Shown here: in pieces, positions 40,579 to 50,956 of the stretch
Layout: each line of letters begins with the position of its first letter
How positions within the stretch are numbered: position 1 is the stretch's first letter
Assembly: GCF_000153045.1 (NCBI RefSeq)
Contig: NZ_CH724160.1
Location: forward strand, 62,001-126,000
Reading direction: 5' to 3'
Length of the DNA: 64,000 nt
From: Synechococcus sp. WH 5701
GTDB lineage: Bacteria; Cyanobacteriota; Cyanobacteriia; PCC-6307; Cyanobiaceae
The notes under the pieces: model-generated
Told to the model about the DNA's origin: nothing
What the model saw: the letters and a program-made list of their open reading frames with translations, nothing else
Database searches by the model: none
Made by a program: the position numbers and the translations under genes

Positions 40579-42411
40579 ATGCGGTGCCGATCCCTTCCAG
40601 CCGGACTGATCAGCCTGGCGATGATGGCCTTGCTGCCGGCCGCCGACGGCGTCCTCTCCCGGGCCCAGGCCGGACCGACCGCTCCCATCTCTGGAACCAG
40701 CGGCCAGGATCTGCTGGCCCGCAGCCCTACCCCTCCACGCCAGGAGGGCCGCAGGATCGTCATCAACGGACGGGAGCAGAGCGCCCGCTGGCAATGGCTC
40801 CCGGCCGTGGGGGGCAACCCCGCCCAGGTGTGGTTGCCACTTGAGGTGCTGCAGGGGCAGCTGGGGGTAGCCAGCAGCACCCGCGTCGATGGAAGCCTGG
40901 ATCTGGAGTGGTTCGGGCGGAAACAGCTGGTGCCCACCAGCGAGCAGCGCAGCCTTGACGATGAGGTGGCCGTGGAGGCCAGCCCCTTGCTGCAGGCCGC
41001 TGGGGCCCGCATTCAGAGCGACGGAGACCGCCTGCTTCTGGAGATGCCCCTGCCCGGCCTGGTGCGGGTGAGGGCCTCACCCCCAGGACCCGATCGCCAG
41101 GTGGTGCTGGATCTCAATGGGGCGGGCGTGGTCCGCCAGGAGTCTGGTCAGATCCTGCTGGGCCTGCGCAGCACCGCCAACCAGCGCTCTCAACTGCAGG
41201 CGCTTGGGGTGGCAGTCAGCGCCAGCCGGGAGGGGCTGCTGTTGCGCCCGAGCGGTGGCGGCCGGGTGTTGACCCTCGGGGGGCCCGACCGGGTGGTGTT
41301 CGCCATCCCTCCGGGGCCGGCAGCCGGGGGAGCAACGGCGACGGCCCCGGCCGTGCCGCCCCTCGACCCCCGGCTGCAGGCCCTGCTCAATCGCAGCGTC
41401 AGCATCAATCGCCAGGTGCTGCCGGTGGGATCGCGGCGGATGCTGATCAGCAGCGTCCGATTCGATCCTCAGCAGAGTCCCCTCGATCTGCGGCTGCTCA
41501 CCCGCCCCGACGGAATGCAGGGGCTGACTTCTCTCACGGCCCTGGCCCAGCGCGAGCAGGCCCTGGTGGCCATCAACGGCGGCTACTTCAACCGCATCCG
41601 GCGGCTGCCGCTGGGGGCCCTCAAGGCCGAGGGGCGCTGGCTCTCCGGACCGATCCTCAACCGCGGCGCCATCGGCTGGCAGCCCGGAGGCCTGCCCAGC
41701 TTCGGCCGGCTGGCCCTGCAGGAGCAGCTGATCGATGAGCGGGGGCAGCGCTGGCCGCTTTCGAGCCTGAACAGTGGTTACGTGCAGCGTGGCCTGGCTC
41801 GATACACCGCCGACTGGGGGGCCGGCTACCAGGCCCTCAGCGGCAACGAATCGGGGGTGCTGATCCGGGACGGGGTGGTGCTGCAGCGGCTCAACGGCGC
41901 CCAACTGCAACGGGGCATTCCCCTGGGTCGCGAGGACACCCTGGTGGTGGGCAGGGCCGGTGTGATGCCCCCCTGGCCCGAGGCCAGCCGGCTGACGCTC
42001 TCCAGCCAATCCAGCGACCCGCTCGGCCAGCAGGCCTACGTGATGGGGGGCGGTCCCCTGCTGCTTCTGGGTGGTCGGGTGGTCCTCAACGGCACGGCCG
42101 AAGGTTTCAGCAGCGCTTTCCAGGGACAAGGCGCCCCGCGCACCGTGATCGGCAGCGATGGCCGTCAGATCTGGTTTCTGACACTGCAGGGGGTGGATCA
42201 CGCCGGGCCGACCCTGGGCGAAACGGCCACCCTGCTGCGGCAACTGGGATTGCGCGAGGCCCTCAACCTCGATGGCGGCAGCTCCACCGGACTGTTCGTG
42301 GGCAACACCCAGACGGTGCGGGGCCGGGGAGTGGCCGCCTCCATCCATAACGGCCTCGGTCTGGTGCCCCGAAGCGAGCGGGCCCAGGGGGACGAGAGGG
42401 CCGGAGGCTGA
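40579..42411 (+). CDS. secreted phosphodiester glycosidase (NAGPA domain) protein
   Basis: A 610-residue protein with an N-terminal signal sequence (about residues 5-30, ending near SRAQA). A region resembling copper-amine-oxidase stalk repeats (IVINGREQSARWQWLP, VWLPLEVL, DGSLDLEWFG) is followed by the NAGPA phosphodiester glycosidase domain with AINGGYFN (about 331-338) and ALNLDGGSSTGL (about 560-571). The family hydrolyses sugar phosphodiesters, and some bacterial members act on cell-wall polymers or exopolysaccharide. The substrate here is unknown. It is divergent from glutamate synthase. Confidence 0.82.
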   Translation: MRCRSLPAGLISLAMMALLPAADGVLSRAQAGPTAPISGTSGQDLLARSPTPPRQEGRRIVINGREQSARWQWLPAVGGNPAQVWLPLEVLQGQLGVASSTRVDGSLDLEWFGRKQLVPTSEQRSLDDEVAVEASPLLQAAGARIQSDGDRLLLEMPLPGLVRVRASPPGPDRQVVLDLNGAGVVRQESGQILLGLRSTANQRSQLQALGVAVSASREGLLLRPSGGGRVLTLGGPDRVVFAIPPGPAAGGATATAPAVPPLDPRLQALLNRSVSINRQVLPVGSRRMLISSVRFDPQQSPLDLRLLTRPDGMQGLTSLTALAQREQALVAINGGYFNRIRRLPLGALKAEGRWLSGPILNRGAIGWQPGGLPSFGRLALQEQLIDERGQRWPLSSLNSGYVQRGLARYTADWGAGYQALSGNESGVLIRDGVVLQRLNGAQLQRGIPLGREDTLVVGRAGVMPPWPEASRLTLSSQSSDPLGQQAYVMGGGPLLLLGGRVVLNGTAEGFSSAFQGQGAPRTVIGSDGRQIWFLTLQGVDHAGPTLGETATLLRQLGLREALNLDGGSSTGLFVGNTQTVRGRGVAASIHNGLGLVPRSERAQGDERAGG

Positions 42412-42417
42412 ACTGCA

Positions 42418-42447
42418 CAGGCTCCAGCCCTGGCAAGCTGGAGCCTG
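42418..42447. repeat. 10-bp inverted repeat after the glycosidase gene
   Basis: CAGGCTCCAG and CTGGAGCCTG flank a 10-base loop seven bases after the glycosidase stop. The stem is GC-rich, but only a short CTTCT follows, so it is a weak terminator or a processing hairpin. Confidence 0.45.
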
Positions 42448-42476
42448 CTTCTGCCGCCCACTAGCACCACCGCCCC

Positions 42477-42833
42477 ATGCCCAAGGGTCTGAGCCTGCGC
42501 CTGTCTTCTGCGGCGGCGGCCGAACTGGGCCGCCAGGCCGCCGTGGCCGGTACCCCCGGCCTGATGCACCTCGACCTGGTGCAGGGGGGCTGCGAGAACT
42601 GGGTGATCCGGATTCGTCCGGGCCATCTCGCCGGGGTTCCCGTGGCCAGGGCCGATGGCATCACCCTGCACTCCCCGTCTGCCCAGGTTCCACTCCTGGC
42701 GGGGCTGAGCCTCGATTACCGCGGGGATCTCAGCGGTGGGGGCTTCCTGATCCGCTCCAGTGAGGGAGTGAGCTGCTGTGCCTGCGGAGCCGCCTTCAGC
42801 CGCACAGGCCCTGGGGGGACCACGACAAAGTAA
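42477..42833 (+). CDS. HesB/IscA-like iron-sulfur carrier family protein (divergent)
   Basis: A 118-residue A-type carrier-like protein. Cys39 in [12 protein letters not shown] and the C-terminal CCACGAAF (Cys101 and Cys103 of the CxCG) occupy the three positions of the IscA/SufA cluster ligands. [21 protein letters not shown] matches the usual last strand. The middle diverges from canonical IscA, so it may be a specialised carrier or scaffold. It lies 52 bases before rpsL on the same strand, and its 3' end overlaps a possible rpsL promoter. Confidence 0.7.
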   Translation: MPKGLSLRLSSAAAAELGRQAAVAGTPGLMHLDLVQGGCENWVIRIRPGHLAGVPVARADGITLHSPSAQVPLLAGLSLDYRGDLSGGGFLIRSSEGVSCCACGAAFSRTGPGGTTTK

Positions 42834-42885
42834 GGTGACGGATTGTCGAAACGGTCGGACGTCCGGCCTAATTCTCCGGCCCTCG

Positions 42886-43260
42886 ATGCCCACGATTCAG
42901 CAGCTGATCCGCACCGAGCGGCAGCACCTCACCCGCAAGACCAAGTCCCCGGCTCTGCGCGGATGCCCAGAGCGCCGTGGGGTCTGCACCCGCGTGTACA
43001 CCTCCACTCCGAAGAAGCCGAATTCGGCCCTTCGAAAAGTGGCCCGCGTGCGTCTCACCTCAGGCTTCGAAGTCACGGCCTACATCCCCGGGATCGGCCA
43101 CAACCTCCAGGAGCACTCCGTGGTGCTGATCCGTGGAGGCCGCGTCAAGGACCTCCCTGGCGTCCGTTACCACATCATCCGCGGCACCCTCGACACTTCT
43201 GGTGTGAAGGATCGCCGCCAGAGCCGCTCCAAGTACGGCGCCAAGACCCCCAAGGGCTGA
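42886..43260 (+). CDS. rpsL: 30S ribosomal protein S12
   Basis: A 124-residue S12 with the universal [18 protein letters not shown] and [18 protein letters not shown] motifs of the decoding site. ATG 42886 ([13 protein letters not shown]) is the conserved start; the in-frame extension into the upstream gene is not coding. It opens the str-type cluster rpsL-rpsG-fusA-tuf-rpsJ. Lysines at the usual streptomycin-contact positions are wild type. Confidence 0.98.
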   Translation: MPTIQQLIRTERQHLTRKTKSPALRGCPERRGVCTRVYTSTPKKPNSALRKVARVRLTSGFEVTAYIPGIGHNLQEHSVVLIRGGRVKDLPGVRYHIIRGTLDTSGVKDRRQSRSKYGAKTPKG

Positions 43261-43319
43261 CCTTCAAGGCCTGATTTCCGTCATCCCACCTCCCTCGCAC
43301 CGCCGATCCCCTCAGGTTT

Positions 43320-43790
43320 ATGTCCCGCCGCAACGCTGCTGAGAAGCGCCCAGTCCTTCCTGACCCCCAGTTCAACAGCCGCCTGGCCTCGATGGTCGTG
43401 GCGCGCCTGATGAAGCACGGCAAGAAGTCCACCGCTCAGCGGATCCTCTCTGACGCCTTCGGGCTGATCAACGACCGCACCGGCACTGACCCCCTGGAAG
43501 TGTTCGAAACGGCCGTGCGCAATGCCACGCCGCTGGTGGAGGTTCGTGCACGCCGGGTGGGCGGCGCCACCTACCAGGTGCCCATGGAGGTGCGGCAGGA
43601 ACGCGGCACCGCCATGGCCCTGCGCTGGCTGGTCAACTTTTCCAGGGCCCGCAACGGCCGCAGCATGGCCCAGAAGCTGGCCGGTGAACTGATGGACGCC
43701 GCCAACGAAGCCGGCAGTGCCGTGCGCAAGCGCGAAGAAACCCACAAGATGGCCGAGGCGAACAAGGCCTTCGCTCACTACCGCTACTGA
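43320..43790 (+). CDS. rpsG: 30S ribosomal protein S7
   Basis: A 156-residue S7, the primary 16S rRNA-binding protein of the 30S head. [44 protein letters not shown] and [12 protein letters not shown] are typical. It lies 59 bases after rpsL and 102 bases before the fusA start. Confidence 0.98.
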   Translation: MSRRNAAEKRPVLPDPQFNSRLASMVVARLMKHGKKSTAQRILSDAFGLINDRTGTDPLEVFETAVRNATPLVEVRARRVGGATYQVPMEVRQERGTAMALRWLVNFSRARNGRSMAQKLAGELMDAANEAGSAVRKREETHKMAEANKAFAHYRY

Positions 43791-43843
43791 GCGCCCTTTC
43801 CTGGCTGAATGGCGGGCGCCTTCAGTCAGATCAGGTCAACCTT

Positions 43844-43849
43844 TAAGCT
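43844..43849 (+). promoter_or_regulatory. candidate -10 element before fusA
   Basis: TAAGCT lies 43 bases before the fusA GTG in the rpsG-fusA gap, preceded by TCAACCTT. It may allow fusA-tuf expression independent of the ribosomal protein promoter. No clear -35 is seen. Confidence 0.25.
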
Positions 43850-43892
43850 TGCGCCCGCAAAATTCGTCGATCAAACACCGGAGACCTTCCCC

Positions 43893-45968
43893 GTGGCCCG
43901 CGCCTATCCCCTGGACCGCGTCAGAAATATCGGCATTGCAGCCCATATCGACGCGGGCAAGACCACCACAACCGAACGGATCCTGTTCTATTCAGGGGTG
44001 GTCCACAAAATGGGCGAGGTGCATGATGGCGCCGCCGTAACCGACTGGATGGAGCAGGAGCGCGAGCGCGGCATCACCATCACGGCAGCGGCCATCTCCA
44101 CCAGCTGGAAGGATCACCGCATCAACATCATCGACACCCCCGGGCACGTCGATTTCACCATTGAGGTGGAGCGCTCGATGCGGGTGCTTGATGGCGTCGT
44201 GGCCGTCTTCTGTGCGGTCGGTGGCGTGCAGCCCCAGTCCGAAACGGTGTGGCGCCAAGCCGATCGCTACAACGTGCCCCGGATCGTGTTCGTCAACAAG
44301 ATGGACCGCACCGGCGCGAACTTCCTCAAGGTTTACGACCAGATCAAGGACCGCCTCAAGGCCAATGCCGTTCCGCTGCAGCTGCCCATCGGCGCTGAAG
44401 GAGAACTCAAGGGCATCATTGACCTAGTGCGGGAGAAGGCGATTCTCTACACCAACGATCTCGGCACCGACATCCTCGAAGGCGAGATCCCCGAGAACAT
44501 GAAGGAGGAAGCCGCCGAGTGGCGCGGCAAGTTGATGGAATCGGTAGCCGAAACCGACGAAGAGTTGCTGGAGGCCTACCTGGAGAATGGTGAACTCACC
44601 CAGGAGCAGCTGATCAAGGGCATTCGCACCGGCGTGGTCAAGCATGGTCTGGTCCCGATGCTCTGCGGTTCGGCCTTCAAGAACAAGGGCGTCCAGTTGG
44701 TGCTGGATGCCGTGGTGGATTACCTGCCCGCCCCAATTGACGTGCCGCCGATCACCGGCCTGCTCCCCGACGGCACCGAATCGAACCGTCCCTGCGACGA
44801 CAGCGCCCCCTTCAGCGCCCTGGCGTTCAAGGTCATGGCCGATCCCTACGGCAAGCTCACCTTCGTGCGCATGTACTCCGGGGTACTGCAGAAGGGCAGC
44901 TACGTGCTCAACAGCACCAAGGACAAGAAAGAGCGCATCTCCCGCCTGATTCTGCTCAAAGCCGACGACCGTGAGGAGGTGGACGAGCTGCGTGCCGGTG
45001 ATCTCGGCGCCGTGCTCGGCCTCAAGGACACCACCACCGGGGACACCCTCTGTGTGGAAAGCGACCCGATCATCCTGGAATCCCTGTTCATCCCTGAACC
45101 GGTGATTTCCGTAGCGGTGGAGCCAAAAACCAAGGGAGATATGGAGAAGCTCTCCAAGGCCCTTCAATCGCTCTCGGAAGAGGACCCAACGTTCCGGGTA
45201 TCCACCGATCCGGAAACCAGTCAAACGGTGATCGCCGGCATGGGCGAGCTGCACCTGGAAATCCTGGTGGACCGGATGCTGCGCGAATTCAAGGTGGAAG
45301 CCAACATCGGCGCACCACAGGTGTCCTATCGCGAAACCATCCGCGCCAGAGCCAAGGGTGAAGGTAAGTTCGCCCGACAGACCGGTGGCAAAGGCCAGTA
45401 CGGGCACGTGGTGATCGAGATGGAACCCGGTGAACCCGGTTCCGGCTTTGAATTCGTCAACAAGATTGTTGGCGGCATCGTGCCCAAGGAGTACATCGGA
45501 CCAGCCGAGAACGGCATGAAGGAGACCTGTCAGTCCGGCGTGATTGCAGGCTTCCCAATGATCGACATCAAGGTCACCATGGTCGATGGGTCCTACCACG
45601 ATGTGGACTCCTCCGAAATGGCGTTCAAGATTGCCGGCTCCATGGCCTTCAAAGACGGCGTCAAGAAGTGCAATCCCGTACTTCTTGAGCCGATGATGAA
45701 GGTGGAAGTCGAGATCCCCGAGGATTTCCTCGGTTCGGTCATCGGCGACCTGTCCTCCCGTCGCGGACAGGTCGAAGGGCAGTCCATCGACAACGGACAG
45801 TCTAAAGTCCAGTCCAAGGTGCCCCTGGCCGAAATGTTCGGCTACGCCACTCAACTCCGATCCATGACCCAGGGTCGGGGTATTTTCTCGATGGAGTTCA
45901 GCCATTACGAGGAAGTTCCTCGCAATGTTGCTGAGGCCATCATCGCCAAGAATCAGGGCAATTCCTGA
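43893..45968 (+). CDS. fusA: elongation factor G
   Basis: A 691-residue EF-G, the GTPase that moves tRNA and mRNA on the ribosome. The P-loop AHIDAGKTT is at 17-25, the switch [11 protein letters not shown] and NKMDRTGAN follow, and domain IV has the tip loop region [16 protein letters not shown] 43893 ([12 protein letters not shown]) gives the normal length and has GGAGA upstream; the longer frame from 43809 is unlikely. tuf follows 39 bases later. Confidence 0.97.
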   Translation: MARAYPLDRVRNIGIAAHIDAGKTTTTERILFYSGVVHKMGEVHDGAAVTDWMEQERERGITITAAAISTSWKDHRINIIDTPGHVDFTIEVERSMRVLDGVVAVFCAVGGVQPQSETVWRQADRYNVPRIVFVNKMDRTGANFLKVYDQIKDRLKANAVPLQLPIGAEGELKGIIDLVREKAILYTNDLGTDILEGEIPENMKEEAAEWRGKLMESVAETDEELLEAYLENGELTQEQLIKGIRTGVVKHGLVPMLCGSAFKNKGVQLVLDAVVDYLPAPIDVPPITGLLPDGTESNRPCDDSAPFSALAFKVMADPYGKLTFVRMYSGVLQKGSYVLNSTKDKKERISRLILLKADDREEVDELRAGDLGAVLGLKDTTTGDTLCVESDPIILESLFIPEPVISVAVEPKTKGDMEKLSKALQSLSEEDPTFRVSTDPETSQTVIAGMGELHLEILVDRMLREFKVEANIGAPQVSYRETIRARAKGEGKFARQTGGKGQYGHVVIEMEPGEPGSGFEFVNKIVGGIVPKEYIGPAENGMKETCQSGVIAGFPMIDIKVTMVDGSYHDVDSSEMAFKIAGSMAFKDGVKKCNPVLLEPMMKVEVEIPEDFLGSVIGDLSSRRGQVEGQSIDNGQSKVQSKVPLAEMFGYATQLRSMTQGRGIFSMEFSHYEEVPRNVAEAIIAKNQGNS

Positions 45969-46007
45969 TCTCTCAACCCTAACCACACCCCCCGATTCTT
46001 TCCTTCA

Positions 46008-47237
<1,230 letters not shown>

Positions 47238-47241
47238 AGCT

Positions 47242-47265
47242 GAAACGGCTGAGCTCAGCCGTTTC
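47242..47265. repeat. 24-bp perfect palindrome just after tuf
   Basis: GAAACGGCTGAG followed directly by its reverse complement begins five bases after the tuf stop. It can fold into a hairpin but has no T-run behind it. It may be a processing or 3'-end stabilising structure for tuf mRNA. Confidence 0.6.
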
Positions 47266-47274
47266 CCTTGAGTC

Positions 47275-47305
47275 AGGGGCTGACTCCATCATTGGATCAG
47301 CCCCT
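47275..47305. repeat. 13-bp interrupted stem-loop between tuf and rpsJ
   Basis: AGGGGCTGA pairs with TCAGCCCCT across an inner TCCA/TGGA stem with a TCAT loop and one unpaired C. An alternative GAGTCA/TGACTC hairpin (47270-47286) uses part of the same bases and would exclude it. No T-tract follows, so a factor-independent terminator is not clear. Confidence 0.6.
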
Positions 47306-47462
47306 CGTCACGCACCTCGACAAGTTGTCCCCAACCGGCTTCGGTTGTCTTCGGCGGGAATGAGCATGGCCCCGGCCGGCCTTATTCCCTGCATTCCTTC
47401 ACCTCTTCCCCTGTTCTTCGGCCGCGGTCACCACCAAGGCCTGCGTCCCCACGAGTCCTGCC

Positions 47463-47783
47463 ATGTCAGCCGCCATCGCTCAGCAGAAGATCCGCATCCG
47501 TCTCAAGGCGTTTGATCGCCGCATGCTGGATCTGTCCTGCGAAAAGATCATCGAAACAGCCGATCACACCGCCGCTACGGCCATCGGTCCGATCCCCCTG
47601 CCCACCAAGCGCAAGATTTATTGTGTGTTGCGCTCGCCCCACGTGGACAAGGATTCCCGTGAGCACTTCGAGACCCGCACCCACCGCCGCATCATCGACA
47701 TCTACAGCCCCACCGCCAAGACGATCGACGCGCTGATGAAGCTCGATCTGCCCAGCGGCGTCGACATCGAAGTGAAGCTCTGA
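47463..47783 (+). CDS. rpsJ: 30S ribosomal protein S10
   Basis: A 106-residue S10 (NusE), a 30S head protein that also takes part in transcription antitermination. [53 protein letters not shown] and [33 protein letters not shown] (in parts) are fully conserved. It closes the cluster, followed by an intrinsic terminator 31 bases downstream. Confidence 0.98.
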   Translation: MSAAIAQQKIRIRLKAFDRRMLDLSCEKIIETADHTAATAIGPIPLPTKRKIYCVLRSPHVDKDSREHFETRTHRRIIDIYSPTAKTIDALMKLDLPSGVDIEVKL

Positions 47784-47814
47784 GCCAGCGGCCGCCTCGA
47801 CGCGACGAATTCCT

Positions 47815-47844
47815 GGACCCACCCTCCCGGTGGGTCCTTTTTTT
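47815..47844 (+). terminator. intrinsic terminator after rpsJ
   Basis: A perfect nine-pair stem GGACCCACC/GGTGGGTCC with a CTCCC loop is followed by seven T residues. It ends the rpsL-rpsJ region. Confidence 0.9.
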
Positions 47845-47928
47845 CTAGACTGACTTCAGCGTTTAGGCGCCCAAAGCAGCCCCACTGACCAAAGCCCTGA
47901 CCACCCATTGCCGCCCCGCCGACCTTCC

Positions 47929-48600
47929 GTGAGTGATCTGGCCGTGAGGGAACTCCCACTCTTCCCCCTGCCGGATGTGGTGCTGTTCCCGCAGGAAGTC
48001 TTGCCCCTGCATATCTTTGAGCCCCGTTATCGCATGATGTTGCGAACGGTGCTCGAAACCGACCGTCGTTTCGGCGTGGTGCGCTGGGACCCGAATCAGC
48101 AGGAGATGGCCCAGGTGGGCTGTTGCGCTGAAATTCTTCAATGCCAGACCCAGGACGACGATCGCAGCAACATCGTCACCCTGGGCCAGCAGCGATTTCG
48201 CGTGCTCGAAGTGGTGCGCGAAGCCCCTTTCCGTGTGGCCATGGTCAGCTGGATCGAGGACGATCCCAGCACCAGTCACGATGTGCTGCAGGATCTGGGC
48301 CACCAGGTCACCCAGGCCCTGCGGGATGTGGTGGATCTCACCGGCAAACTGATCGGCAAGCCGACCACCCTTCCAGCTGATCTGCCCGATCTACCGCGTG
48401 AGTTGTCCTTCTGGATCGGCTCCCACCTGGGGGGGCCCGTGGCCGACCATCAGCAGGCCTTGCTGGAGCTCACCGACACCTCCGAACGCCTGCGCCAGGA
48501 ATTCGCGCTGCTTGATCAGACCCGGCGGCAGCTGGCGGCCCGCACGGTCCTGAAGGACACCTTCAAGGACCTGGGGGAACCCAGGCAGGAACCCTCCTGA
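47929..48600 (+). CDS. Lon substrate-binding (N-terminal) domain protein
   Basis: A 223-residue protein made of the Lon N-terminal (LonN/PUA-like) domain alone, with no ATPase or protease part. ELPLFPLPDVVLFPQEVLPLHIFEPRYRMML is diagnostic, followed by GQQRFRVLEVVREAPFRVAMVSWIED and a helical C-terminus. The cellular role of such stand-alone domains is unknown; substrate recognition is an inference. GTG 47929 is preferred over TTG 47908. Its stop overlaps the next start by one base (TGATG). Confidence 0.82.
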   Translation: MSDLAVRELPLFPLPDVVLFPQEVLPLHIFEPRYRMMLRTVLETDRRFGVVRWDPNQQEMAQVGCCAEILQCQTQDDDRSNIVTLGQQRFRVLEVVREAPFRVAMVSWIEDDPSTSHDVLQDLGHQVTQALRDVVDLTGKLIGKPTTLPADLPDLPRELSFWIGSHLGGPVADHQQALLELTDTSERLRQEFALLDQTRRQLAARTVLKDTFKDLGEPRQEPS

Positions 48601-49574
48601 TGCCGCTGCCAACCTGGCTGCCGCCTCTGGCCATCGGCGCCGGAGCCGGTCTGCTCAGTCTTGCCCTGGTGAGGGAATGGCAGCGCCGTGACCGCCGCTT
48701 CCAGAGCACGGCCACCGTGGCTGAGGCCTACGACCGCTGGACCGGTGATCGGCTGCTGGAAAACCTCTGGGGTGAGCACGTGCACCTCGGGCACTACGGC
48801 AACCCCCCGGTGGCCCGCGATTTCAGGGCCGCCAAGGAAGAGTTCGTGCATGAGCTGGTGCGCTGGTCGGGCCTCGACCATCTACCCCCCGGCACCCGGC
48901 TGCTGGATGTGGGTTGCGGCATCGGCGGCAGCGCCCGCACCCTCGCCCGCGACTACGGCTTCGACGTGCTGGGCATCAGCATCAGCCCAGCCCAGGTGGA
49001 GCGGGCCCGCCAGCTCACGCCCTCCGGGCTCTCCTGCCGTTTCGCGGTGATGGACGCCCTGGCTCTGGAGCTGGAGGACGGCAGCGTCCAGGCCGTGTGG
49101 AGCGTGGAAGCGGGGCCACACATGCCCGACAAGCAGCGCTATGCCGATGAACTGCTGCGGGTCCTGGCCCCGGCAGGGCAGCTGGTGGTGGCCGACTGGA
49201 ACCGGCGCGATCCCGCCGACGGCGAGCTCAACGGTCTGGAGCGCTGGGTGATGGATCAGCTGCTGCACCAGTGGGCCCATCCGGAATTTGCCTCCATCCC
49301 CTCCTTCCGCCGCAACCTGGAAGCCAGCCCCCATCGGCGGGCCGGTGCCGTGGAGACCGCTGACTGGAGTGAGGCCACCCTGCCCTCCTGGATCGACTCC
49401 ATTCTCGAAGGGGTGCGCCGCCCCGGCGCCATCCTCAGCCTGGGACCAGCAGCCGTGCTGCAGGGGTTGCGGGAAGCGCCCACGATCCTGCTGATGCACT
49501 GGGCGTTCAGCACCGGGATGATGCGCTTCGGGGTGTTCCGCTACGGCTCCTCGGACAGGTTGGTGAGCGGGTAG
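48600..49574 (+). CDS. MPBQ/MSBQ methyltransferase (tocopherol/plastoquinone pathway)
   Basis: A 324-residue SAM-dependent methyltransferase with an N-terminal hydrophobic anchor (about 7-24). DVGCGIGGS (103-111), EHVHLGHYGNPPVARDF, VWSVEAGPHMPDKQRYADELLRVLAP, LVVADWNRRD and the C-terminal APTILLMHWAF closely follow Synechocystis Sll0418, which methylates 2-methyl-6-phytyl-benzoquinol and possibly its solanesyl counterpart. Expected in the thylakoid or plasma membrane. Coupled to the Lon-domain gene (TGATG); its last 34 bases overlap convergent pheA. Confidence 0.85.
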   Translation: MPLPTWLPPLAIGAGAGLLSLALVREWQRRDRRFQSTATVAEAYDRWTGDRLLENLWGEHVHLGHYGNPPVARDFRAAKEEFVHELVRWSGLDHLPPGTRLLDVGCGIGGSARTLARDYGFDVLGISISPAQVERARQLTPSGLSCRFAVMDALALELEDGSVQAVWSVEAGPHMPDKQRYADELLRVLAPAGQLVVADWNRRDPADGELNGLERWVMDQLLHQWAHPEFASIPSFRRNLEASPHRRAGAVETADWSEATLPSWIDSILEGVRRPGAILSLGPAAVLQGLREAPTILLMHWAFSTGMMRFGVFRYGSSDRLVSG

Positions 49575-50383
49575 GTCCCGAACAGGGCCAGGTGCTGGCA
49601 GTGGCCGCGCAGGGCTTCGATTGCTTCCTCCAGCAGCCGGGGGTCCGCCGGCATCTCCAGATCCACGAAGAAGATGTACTCGCCCATCTCGCGTTTGGAG
49701 GGGCGGGATTCGATCCGGCTCATGTTGAGCCCCAGCCGAGCGAAGCAGCTGAGGGCCTCCAGCAGAGCACCGGGGCTGTTGCTGCGCAGCGAGAAGGCCA
49801 GGCTGCAGAGCGTGGCCGCTTCCGTCTGGCTCTCCACCTGCCGTTGCAGCATCAGGAAACGGGTGCAGTTGCCGGGCACATCGTTGATGGGGTAGGCCAG
49901 CACCTCGAGCCCATGCTCCTTCGCGGCCCGGGGTGAGGCCACCGCCGCGCGGAAGCGGCTGCCGGCCACCAAACGGGCCGCTTCGGCGGTGGAGCTGGTG
50001 GGCAGCTGCAGGGCTTCACTGAGGTTTTCGCTCAGCCAGAGGCTGCACTGGGCCAGGGCCTGGGGATGGGAGAGCACTTCACTGACCCGCTCGATCGGCC
50101 CGGAACCCAGCAGGGCATGGCGGATCGGCAAGACCAGACCGCGACGGATGCGCAGGTCGGGGTGCTCCCAGAGGCCATCGAGGCAAGCGGTCACCCCTCC
50201 TTCGACGGAGTTCTCCACGGGCACCACCGCTGCATCGCAGCGGCCCTCCGCCAAGGCCTTGACCACCGAGCGGATGCCGCTCTGGGCCAGCAACTCCGGC
50301 GCGTCGATCCCCTCGAGGGCCGCCAGCTGCCGCGTCGCCTGCTCGCCGTAGGTGCCGGCAGGGCCGAGGAAGGCAACACGCAT
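49541..50383 (-). CDS. pheA: prephenate dehydratase
   Basis: A 280-residue monofunctional prephenate dehydratase for phenylalanine synthesis, without a chorismate mutase domain. FLGPAGTYGEQA at the start, VPVENSVEGGV, and NCTRFLML with the catalytic Thr are conserved. The C-terminal ACT domain (about 190-270) has the Phe-binding ESRPSKREMGEYIFFVD motif for feedback control. The 3' end overlaps the methyltransferase gene, and the divergent DUF1997 gene starts 60 bases upstream. Confidence 0.95.
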   Translation of the reverse strand: MRVAFLGPAGTYGEQATRQLAALEGIDAPELLAQSGIRSVVKALAEGRCDAAVVPVENSVEGGVTACLDGLWEHPDLRIRRGLVLPIRHALLGSGPIERVSEVLSHPQALAQCSLWLSENLSEALQLPTSSTAEAARLVAGSRFRAAVASPRAAKEHGLEVLAYPINDVPGNCTRFLMLQRQVESQTEAATLCSLAFSLRSNSPGALLEALSCFARLGLNMSRIESRPSKREMGEYIFFVDLEMPADPRLLEEAIEALRGHCQHLALFGTYPLTNLSEEP

Positions 50384-50408
50384 GGTGAAGGGGTGAAACA
50401 GCGGTCGA

Positions 50409-50414
50409 TAAGAT
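50409..50414 (+). promoter_or_regulatory. candidate -10 element before the DUF1997 gene
   Basis: TAAGAT lies 29 bases before the DUF1997 ATG in the 60-base pheA divergent gap, followed by a run of Cs. The same hexamer precedes chlM. Confidence 0.3.
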
Positions 50415-50443
50415 CATCCCCCCCCGGCCACCGAGACGAGGCG

Positions 50444-50956
50444 ATGACCCTGGCCTTCAGCGCCAGCCAGCAGCTCAGCCTCGCGATCGACGAGCGGGCC
50501 GGGGAGCTGGTGTCCTACCTCGACGACGAGGAGAGAGTGATTCAGGCCCTGCTCGATCCCAGCCAGCTGACCCGCCTCGGACCGGGGCACTACCGCTACG
50601 ACGTGACGCGGCTGCAGGTGTTCCAACTTCAGGTCAAGCCGGTGGTGCAGCTGCGCGCCCAGCGGCGGCCCGGACGCCTGGAGCTCGAGGCGGTGGAGTG
50701 TCACCTGGAGGGGCTTGGCCTGGTGGACGACTTCCAGCTGAATCTGACCTCCTGGCTGGAGGTGGGCGACCAGGGGCTGGAGGGGGAGGCCCAGATGGCC
50801 GTGAGCGTGAGCCGGCCACCGATGCTGCGCCTGATTGCACCCCGGGTGCTCGAAGCCACCGGCCGCTCCCTGCTGGGTGGTGTCCTGCTGGGCATCCGCA
50901 CCCGGGTGAGCCAGCAGCTTCTGAAGGATTTCAGCCGCTGGCGCGAGGACCGCTGA
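50444..50956 (+). CDS. DUF1997 family protein
   Basis: A 170-residue protein of the DUF1997 family, known in cyanobacteria and plant plastids and of unknown function. [42 protein letters not shown] (in parts) and the C-terminal [33 protein letters not shown] are typical. The alternating strands suggest a START-like or lipid-binding shape, but that is inference. The last 26 bases overlap convergent rnhB. Confidence 0.8.
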   Translation: MTLAFSASQQLSLAIDERAGELVSYLDDEERVIQALLDPSQLTRLGPGHYRYDVTRLQVFQLQVKPVVQLRAQRRPGRLELEAVECHLEGLGLVDDFQLNLTSWLEVGDQGLEGEAQMAVSVSRPPMLRLIAPRVLEATGRSLLGGVLLGIRTRVSQQLLKDFSRWREDR

